Shown here: positions 1 through 6,000 of the stretch, piece by piece
Layout of the letters: every line of letters starts with the position of its first letter
Numbering within the stretch: the first letter of the stretch is position 1
NCBI GenBank assembly: GCA_964404765.1
Contig: CAYOLL010000246.1
Coordinates: forward strand, 1-7,710
Direction of reading: 5' to 3'
DNA: 7,710 nt
Source of the DNA: CAYOLL01 sp964404765 [NCBI: uncultured Gemmatimonadota bacterium]
GTDB taxonomy: Bacteria > 4572-55
Notes under the pieces: model-generated
Told to the model about the DNA's origin: nothing
Databases searched by the model: none
Seen by the model: only the letters and a program-made list of their open reading frames with translations
Translations under genes and position numbers: made by a program

Positions 1-55
1 ACATACCGGAATGACACCGACAAAAAGTGTTCTAAAGGTCGTTGACTAGTACAAA

Positions 56-83
56 CTTAGTGCCTTTGCGTCTTTGTGGCGAG
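56..83 (+). repeat. Intergenic repeat-like tract (CTTTGCGTCTTTGTGG core)
   Basis: The tract reads as T/G-rich near-repeats of 'CTTTGCG / TCTTTGTGG'. From memory, very similar strings (GTGCCTTTGTGTCTTTGTGG and variants) recur just upstream of genes in many uncultured FCB, Chloroflexi and other genomes and are often mistranslated as 'VPLCLCG'-like N-termini. That recognition cannot be checked here. Its presence argues against the GTG at 76 being the real start of the helicase gene, because translation from there would read part of the tract. Confidence 0.4.
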
Positions 84-93
84 TCTTTATTAT
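65..93 (+). promoter_or_regulatory. Weak sigma-70-like promoter candidate
   Basis: TATTAT at 88-93 matches five of six bases of a -10 hexamer. It lies 17 bases after TTTGCG at 65-70, a poor -35 match. If used, transcription would begin near base 100, giving a leader of about 24 bases that contains the Shine-Dalgarno site and excludes the GTG at 76. FCB bacteria often use different consensus elements, so this is a weak call. Confidence 0.22.
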
Positions 94-112
94 TTCGCGG
101 TCGCGTTGCCAA

Positions 113-118
113 AGGGAG
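113..118 (+). promoter_or_regulatory. Ribosome binding site that fixes the helicase start at 124
   Basis: AGGGAG ends five bases before the ATG at 124, a near-ideal Shine-Dalgarno sequence and spacing. No comparable motif precedes the GTG at 76. This is the main reason for choosing ATG 124 as the start. Confidence 0.65.
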
Positions 119-123
119 CCGCC

Positions 124-3000
124 ATGCTGTTACGCGCCGCTTGCGAAGCCTACCACATAGACCCGCGCATTATCGACATCTGGGAACGGGAAGAAGGCCC
201 GGAATTGCTGCCCGTTCAGGATGCGGCGATTCAACAGGGCCGGCTATTGGACGGCAACAGCCTGCTGATTGTTTCGCCCACGTCATCCGGCAAGACTTTT
301 GTGGCCGAGATGGCGGCCATCCGGGCCGTCTATCAAAATCGCAAGGCTGTTTTTCTATTGCCGATTAAAGCGCTGGTCGAGGAAAAATATCAATCTTTCC
401 ACCGTAAATACAGTGCGTTGGGATTGCAAGTTGCCATTTCCACCCGCGAGCGGCAGGAGCACGACGACAACATCTTGATCGGCAATTTTGACATCGCCGT
501 GATTGTCTACGAAAAGTTTGAGCGGCTGCTGATTGAAAATCCGAGTCTGTTGCGGCTGTGCGGCCTGATCGTGATAGATGAAATCCAGATGCTGGCCGAA
601 GCGCAGCGCGGCGCGGATTTGGAACTGCTGCTGACCCATATCCGCCAAAGCGCCTTGCGCCGATTGCGCCCGGACACCGCGCCCGTTTCCGGCGCAAACT
701 CGCCTGAGTTGCAGTTGATCGGCTTATCCGCCGTCCTGGGCGATTTGAACGGCCTTGATCAATGGTTGGATGTGCAAACCATCGTAACCACCGAGCGCGC
801 CGTCGAATTGCAGGAAGGCGTGTATCATCCCGGCGGCCACGTCCGCTATCGCCAATACAATGCCGGCGACGAAGGCGAAATCGACCATCTGCCCAAAACC
901 AACCTGCCCGCCGAATTTAACCCCAACGAAAAAGAAAACTACCGCACCCGCGCCGCTATCAACCTGGCCAAATTTTTTGTCGAAAAAGACAAGCAGGTGC
1001 TGGTTTATCGCAAATGGCGGCGACTCAGCCGGGAAACGGCTTTGGCGCTGACCGATGCATTACCCAACCGGCCCACGTCGCAGCTCATCAAAAAATTGGG
1101 CGTGATGGAAGAAACCCTGTCGAAAGAGGCTCTGCTGGATTGCCTGCGGCATGGCGTTGCCTTCCACAATGCCGACTTGACGGCCTACGAGCGCCGCCAG
1201 ATTGAGGCGGAATTTTGCCGGCCCGATACGCCGCTGCGGGTCATTGTGGCCACCTCCACGTTGGGCATGGGCGTCAATTTGCCGGTGGATGTGATGATTG
1301 TGGCCGACGCCGAAACCATTGATCCGCTCAGCCAGCGCTTTCAGGAAATCCCCATGAGCGTGGCCGAATACAAGAACCTGAGCGGGCGGGCCGGTCGGCT
1401 CAAGCTGCACACACACGGCCAATCCATTCTGATTTCCCTGAGCGATTTTGAATTTGAAAAATACTGGCGGATTTACGTCCTGGGCCGGCCGGAAGCCATG
1501 CGCAGCGCCCTGCTTCATGAGCATTTGCTGGACATGAGCCTGAAGGCGTTGGCCCGCCATCCGGCGCAATCCACAGAGCAAATCCGGAGTTATTTGGCCG
1601 GGACTTTTGCCGGCTTCAGCCAATGGTCGGTCAGCGAAGCGGAGCAGGCCCACTTTCGGCAGGAATTACAGTTTGCCTTCAAGCGCGGGCTGCGCGAACA
1701 TTTGATTGACGAACTGCCCGAAAAAGAGCGCTTTGGCCTGACCCGGCAAGGTCGTATTTGTGTGCTGGACGGCGTCAGCGCGGCCACGTATCTTGGCTTT
1801 TTTAAATGGCTGACGACCGCCAAAGCGCATGAATCCGCCGTCAGCGACTGGCTGCTGATTTTTATCTGCGCCCACGCCAAAGAAGTCGAGACCATGCCGG
1901 TGCGTCTATCCACGCTGGCTTTTCAGGAAGGGCGTTATGTGGAGGATTTAGCCAATCGGCTGCGCAAGGATTTGGCCGATATGCAACCGCTGTTGCTGCA
2001 GTCGTTTGAACTGACCGGCGACCGTTATGAAACCGTCAAAAAAATCAAAATTACGCTGGAAATGTTAGACTGGATTGACGGCCGGCCGTATGTGGAAATC
2101 GAAAAGCATTTCAATAAAGATTATGAGGATAAGGCCCAGGGCGCAATCATCCGCGAAACGGGCGAAACTTTGTGCTGGCTGATGAGCACGCTGGCCCACG
2201 TCGCCGCCGAACATAAATTTGCGGAAGCCTTTGCGAATCGGCTGCGGACGCTGGCCATGCGGCTGGTGTTCGGCTTGCCGGAAGACGGGCTGGACCTGGC
2301 TTTTTTGCATGTGCCGGAGCTGAACCGCAACCACATCATGCAGTTGATTCAGGCGGATATGACTGCACCGGATGAGTTGCTGGACGTGACGCCGGAAGAA
2401 ATGGAAGGTATTTTGCCGCGCTCTGCGCTTCTGGCGGTGCAGCAGGCAATTATGACGCATGAAAAGGAAAGCGCGGCCACGCTGCTAAAGGGCCAACTGA
2501 TTCGGCTGCGCAGTCTCGGTCTGGAGACCCGGCTGATCGAAAATGTCTATGCCACCGGCGGCAAGGAGTTTGAGCGGGCCATCGAAGCCTTGTTGACCGC
2601 GCCGCCGCTGCTGCTGACGTTGCAGCGCATTGTGGATCAAAAATTTGGCGAGCCGGATTATCTGCTGCATGTTGACGATGAAACCATCCCGATTGAAATT
2701 GCCTCAACCTCGCACGACGAAAAGAAAGTCAGCCTGAAAAAGGCCGGCGAAATCCTGCACGGCGCGGCCCGCTACAAGCCCAAATCGCTCATTGTGATCG
2801 GCAAGCCGGATTTTCACGAATTGGCCATCCGTTCTGCCGAGCAGATTGCGACGGCTTATCAAATCCACTATAAGCTGATTCCGGCCTATGCGGTCGTCGA
2901 AATGTTTATTCGCTATGCCGAAGGCCGGCTGAGCAGGGCGCGTTTGATTGAGATTTTGCAGAAAGGGCAGGGATATTTGCGTGTTGACAGTCTGAAGTAA
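124..3000 (+). CDS. Ski2/Hel308-like SF2 helicase with a C-terminal PD-(D/E)XK-like nuclease domain
   Basis: An ATP-dependent superfamily 2 nucleic-acid helicase of 958 residues, presumably cytoplasmic; no signal peptide or membrane segment is visible. Seen motifs: Q-motif-like LLPVQ (28-32), Walker A SPTSSGKT (51-58), Ia LPIKAL (79-84), Ski2-type Ib VYEKFERLL (128-136), Walker B DEIQ (152-155), III LSAVLGD (201-207), V ATSTLGMGVNLP (376-387) and VI NLSGRAGR (418-425). The single-residue GRAGR form and the EKF motif are typical of the Ski2/Hel308/Brr2 class. Residues about 440-820 are helix-rich and probably form winged-helix and accessory helical domains. Residues about 823-958 look like a restriction-endonuclease fold: P844-D845, then E858 in IPIEIAS, then an alpha/beta pattern with SLIVIGKPDF (888-897). 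The expected lysine is alanine (A860); K867/K868 or K872/K873 might replace it. The start is ATG 124 because of its Shine-Dalgarno site. The gene stands alone, convergent with its neighbour. DNA repair, RNA processing or phage defence (compare the helicase partners in Hachiman HamB and AbpB) are all possible. The helicase call is firm; the nuclease is tentative. Confidence 0.92.
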   Translation: MLLRAACEAYHIDPRIIDIWEREEGPELLPVQDAAIQQGRLLDGNSLLIVSPTSSGKTFVAEMAAIRAVYQNRKAVFLLPIKALVEEKYQSFHRKYSALGLQVAISTRERQEHDDNILIGNFDIAVIVYEKFERLLIENPSLLRLCGLIVIDEIQMLAEAQRGADLELLLTHIRQSALRRLRPDTAPVSGANSPELQLIGLSAVLGDLNGLDQWLDVQTIVTTERAVELQEGVYHPGGHVRYRQYNAGDEGEIDHLPKTNLPAEFNPNEKENYRTRAAINLAKFFVEKDKQVLVYRKWRRLSRETALALTDALPNRPTSQLIKKLGVMEETLSKEALLDCLRHGVAFHNADLTAYERRQIEAEFCRPDTPLRVIVATSTLGMGVNLPVDVMIVADAETIDPLSQRFQEIPMSVAEYKNLSGRAGRLKLHTHGQSILISLSDFEFEKYWRIYVLGRPEAMRSALLHEHLLDMSLKALARHPAQSTEQIRSYLAGTFAGFSQWSVSEAEQAHFRQELQFAFKRGLREHLIDELPEKERFGLTRQGRICVLDGVSAATYLGFFKWLTTAKAHESAVSDWLLIFICAHAKEVETMPVRLSTLAFQEGRYVEDLANRLRKDLADMQPLLLQSFELTGDRYETVKKIKITLEMLDWIDGRPYVEIEKHFNKDYEDKAQGAIIRETGETLCWLMSTLAHVAAEHKFAEAFANRLRTLAMRLVFGLPEDGLDLAFLHVPELNRNHIMQLIQADMTAPDELLDVTPEEMEGILPRSALLAVQQAIMTHEKESAATLLKGQLIRLRSLGLETRLIENVYATGGKEFERAIEALLTAPPLLLTLQRIVDQKFGEPDYLLHVDDETIPIEIASTSHDEKKVSLKKAGEILHGAARYKPKSLIVIGKPDFHELAIRSAEQIATAYQIHYKLIPAYAVVEMFIRYAEGRLSRARLIEILQKGQGYLRVDSLK
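2590..2997 (+). other. Putative PD-(D/E)XK-like nuclease domain at the helicase C-terminus
   Basis: Residues about 823-958 of the helicase. The segment has a helix, then a strand with PD (844-845), a turn, then a strand ending in E858, as in PD-(D/E)XK enzymes (13 residues between D and E). A helix with several lysines (867-883) and a hydrophobic strand SLIVIG (888-893) follow, then two helices. In the canonical motif a lysine would occupy the position of A860. Migrated lysines are known in this superfamily, but loss of activity is equally possible. This is inferred from pattern alone. Confidence 0.45.
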
Positions 3001-3003
3001 AGC

Positions 3004-3036
3004 AGAAATGCCATCTCTTCAAGAAATGGCATTTCT
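3004..3036. repeat. Palindrome C1 (GAAATGnCAT family), possible bidirectional terminator
   Basis: A 33-base palindrome of two 16-base arms around one central base. The left arm is AGAAATGCCATCTCTT and the right arm is AAGAAATGGCATTTCT. The arms pair except at 3015/3025 (C against A). It begins three bases after the helicase stop codon. The same element with a different stem pair recurs at 5799-5829 inside the neighbouring gene. Its position could let it end transcription from both sides, but the lack of a T-tract and its second copy inside a coding region suggest a dispersed repeat first. Confidence 0.8.
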
Positions 3037-3059
3037 ATAATCTTGTCGTTGGAAGCGTG

Positions 3060-3093
3060 TAACGCCAAGGTATCTTGTAATTGCTTGGCATTA
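3060..3093. terminator. Inverted repeat just downstream of the secreted-protein gene, possible terminator
   Basis: Arms TAACGCCAAG (3060-3069) and CTTGGCATTA (3084-3093) pair at nine of ten positions across a 14-base loop. A smaller CAAG/CTTG hairpin within it is an alternative fold. It lies five bases beyond the minus-strand stop codon, where a terminator would be expected. No run of T follows on either strand, so function as a terminator is uncertain. Confidence 0.4.
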
Positions 3094-3097
3094 AGCG

Positions 3098-6000
3098 CTA
3101 TTTCACTAACAGCAACTTCCGCGCTTTCTCAAAAATCGCTCCCTTGCCTTCTCCAAAAGGTGAGTTTGTCCTCAAGCGATAGAAATACACCCCTGATTGC
3201 ACTTCCTCACCCGCGTCGTTTGTACCGTCCCAGTTCACGGTGCGATAGCCTGCCGCTTGCCCGCCATTTACCAGCGTCTTGACTTTTTGTCCAACGGTGT
3301 TGTAGATGGTGATTGCCACATTTGCATCCTTTGGCAAGGCGTATTGAATCAAGGTCTGATTGCTGAAGGGATTCGGTGTATTCTGGAAGAGGTCAAGGTG
3401 TGTCGGCATAGCCGTGTTCGGATCCTCGACACCCAACGGCGCAGAAATCCAGACATAGGGCGCATCGACGCCGCCAAGCGATACGTTGGACTGAAAGCTT
3501 ATGCGTTCATCGGCAATGTATTCGGTCGCGTCGTTGTTTTTCAGCAAGAGAAATTCCACCATTTCGTTCGCCGGTTGATTACTGTAGATCATCAAAAAGA
3601 TCAAATGTTTCTGCATGGATGCAATGTAGACCGGTTGGGCGATACCGCGGCATTCACTCCCGACGAACGCGCCGATAATACTAAAATCGCCGGTCGCTTC
3701 CCGACCCGCGGCGTTGATAACGCCGGTCACGGTCATGTTGTGCTCGAATTGGGTCGGATCAACAGACCACTGCGGAGAGCCGGATTGGGAAGTCGCGCCA
3801 TCCGCCGGCATGCCGTCATCCGCATTCCGCAAAGCGGCGGCTTCGGGATAGGTTAGCGTCCCGGCATTGGTCAGCTTGAGCATATAGCCCAGACCCGGCT
3901 CCAGATATTGCAGGCTGCCGGCCCAGCCGTAGCCCGTCACATATTGCGAAAAAGCGGTCTGGCTCTTGATCAGATCGCCTGTAACCGGCGACAACGAGGC
4001 CAGCGCGGTCGTCACCGTTTGCGAGGTGTTTGGCTGGTAGGCAATCCAGTTCCAGCCGGTGGACAGGGCAATTGGCGTGGTCGCGGTATTCAGGGTATAG
4101 CCGCTGATTTCAAATGAGGCGGCATTGGTCAGCTTGACCATATACATAGAGCTATTGGTCAGCGTCGTCAGCGAGCCGATCCAGCCTGTGCCGGTTACAT
4201 ATTGACTAAACTGGGTCTGGCTCTTAATCAGATCGCCGGTTGTGGCCGACAGATCGTTCAGGGCGCTGTTGATGGCCATATCGTCCGCGTCTACATTAAA
4301 GGACAGCCAGTTCCAACCTTTAACCAGGCTGAAGCTTTGCACGTTCAGTTCCGCCAGCGAAATACTGAACGGACTGACGCCATTACCCAGATTCGTGTCG
4401 GCGGCAAAATCCACCGCGGCCACGTCCTGGCCCAGTTCGGCGCAGGACAGGCCGTCCCAAACGCGCAGGGTCACATTTTCGCCGGAGGCGCTGTTGCTGT
4501 AAACGGTCAAAAAGGCTAAGTATTTGCCGAATAGCGTCGAATATTCAATGGTGGCCATGCCACGCGCGGTGTTGTTCACAAACGCGCCGACCACGACGGC
4601 GGTACGATCATCCGGAATGTCGCCGCCAAAATCCACCTCTGCGGTGATGGTCATGGTATAGTCGTAATCCGCGGCGGTGACCGACCAACTGGGCGCGTAG
4701 CAGCGGTTTTGCAAATCCACCAAAATTTCCTCATCACCCAGCGTTGTGCGCACGATCAGGGTGTCAGTATACAATCCGCCGCCAATCTCGTCGTCAAAAC
4801 TAATGGTGACGGTTTTCGACGAGCCGGGATTGATCGTACCGCTTGTGGGCGAGACGGTCATCCAATCGGCCGGGGCAATGGCCGCGCGGCCCGGATTGGG
4901 CGAACTATCAATGAAGTTGAAGCTGATCACCGACGCGCCGGTGTTGACCAACGTCCTAGTGATGGACGTGGTTTGATCCTCATACTTGGTCATGGTTATG
5001 TCGCCGCCGCTCCAGGCGATGGGGTTGCGGTTGACGTAAAATTCCCAATCCACCTGCTCGCTCATGGCGTTGCCGTAAGAATCTTTTACGCCAACCAGCG
5101 AGGCCAGCAGCGTCTTGTTCTCGATGAAATAATTGCTCACGTTTGGCTCGATAATGATCTGGTTATCATAACACGTATAGTTGAAATCAATCAGCGCGCC
5201 GGTCTCGGCATTATACAAACCGATGTTGTTGAGATCGAACATGTCGGCTTCCACGATGTTGCCGCAGACAATGCTCTCGGTGAATTTTATGGAGATATCG
5301 TCGCCGGTGTGCAGCACCAGATCGGCCGGCTGCGGCGTGCCGAACACGTCCGGTGAGCGCCGTTCCAAAATACCGTTGAGCGTGGACGAGGCCCCGGCGA
5401 TGTTCGCGCCGGAGACGCAGGTCGTCGTGGCCCGGATTTCGTATGCGCCGTCGTCCAAAAACTGCACGTCCCAAGGCAGGATGTAATATAGCACGCCGTA
5501 AGTCGTGTATTGGGTTTGCAATTCGGCGTAGGAGATGGTTTTGAAGTTGATCCAGGTGTCGCCTTGCGGGGTAGGATCGCCGCCGGAATTAAGGTTTGTC
5601 GTAACGAATTCATTCGTTATACCTTGCGCGGCGTGATGAATAAATTCATCACTACGAGCCAACTCCTCGTTCCCAAACTCCAGTTTGGGAACGGCCGTGC
5701 GCGGCAAACTCTGTTTGCCGTTCGGAAGGGTGGAAACAGAGTTTCCGGGCCAAGCGCGATCCCAAACAGAGTTTGGGATCGAGGTGGCTGCGGCATTAGA
5801 AATGACATTTCTTGAAGAAATGTCATTTCCGGGTCCGGTCAAATCCAGTATGGGAATTTCGCCATCGCCGGGCGCAACGCGGGCAAAACTGTTGAGCGGC
5901 CGATATTGCAGCTTGATTTCGCTGAATAGGTTGTTCAACGTGTAATCCTGCACGGTGATCCACAGGGTGTCGTTATCGGCTTCTTCCACAATCCAGCCGT

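Larger units (their letters stand above)
1..123. other. Leader region upstream of the helicase gene
   Basis: No gene can be supported here. The stretch carries a low-complexity, repeat-like tract (56-83), a weak promoter candidate (65-93) and a ribosome binding site (113-118), listed separately. An open frame begins at a GTG at 76, in frame with the helicase, but its 16 extra residues derive mostly from the repeat-like tract and have no Shine-Dalgarno site. The first 16 bases contain CCGGAATGACA, which resembles the edge of common intergenic repeats in environmental genomes; this is only an impression. Confidence 0.5.
3001..3097. other. Intergenic spacer between convergent genes
   Basis: The spacer is 97 bases between the helicase TAA (2998-3000) and the TAG of the secreted-protein gene (3098-3100, minus strand). 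It contains two inverted repeats, listed separately, and little else. Neither is followed by an obvious T-tract on either strand, so classical intrinsic terminators are not evident. Confidence 0.8.
5591..5830. repeat. In-frame cluster of seven palindromes (240-base insert)
   Basis: The block consists of seven short palindromes from three families separated by 7-20 bases or so. It is flanked by ordinary protein-coding sequence on both sides. On the minus strand it reads as 80 codons with no stop (residues about 619-698), whose composition (NSVWDR, GNSVSTLPNGKQ, VPKLEFGNEE, NEFVTTN) differs from the surrounding beta-sandwich sequence. The plus strand is also open across most of it. The limits are drawn where palindromic structure starts and ends (AAGGT at 5591-5595 pairs with ACCTT at 5621-5625) and are approximate. 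It probably inserted into, or accreted in, a surface loop. Confidence 0.85.

Noticed and set aside
1060-1653. Minus-strand open frame of 197 residues inside the helicase gene
   Set aside because: It overlaps helicase motifs V and VI on the opposite strand and shows no protein family signal.
3004-3036. Classical rho-independent terminator for the helicase
   Set aside because: The stem is A/T-rich with a one-base centre and no T-tract follows, and a related copy sits inside a coding region. It is listed as a repeat with only possible terminator activity.
3197-3856. Plus-strand open frame of 219 residues
   Set aside because: It lies wholly antisense to the secreted-protein gene's clearly recognisable sorting domain and second WSV domain. 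Its own product has no motif or plausible composition, so it is a shadow of codon bias.
4709-5356. Plus-strand open frame of 215 residues
   Set aside because: It is antisense to the BACON/ASH-like and Big_5-like domains, with no recognisable protein features.
5510-5815. Plus-strand open frame across the palindrome cluster
   Set aside because: It stays open because palindromes read similarly on both strands. It ends at a stop inside the last palindrome and its first half is antisense to ordinary coding sequence, so it is not a separate gene.
5591-5830. CRISPR array
   Set aside because: The units are different palindromes of unequal length and spacing rather than identical direct repeats with uniform spacers.
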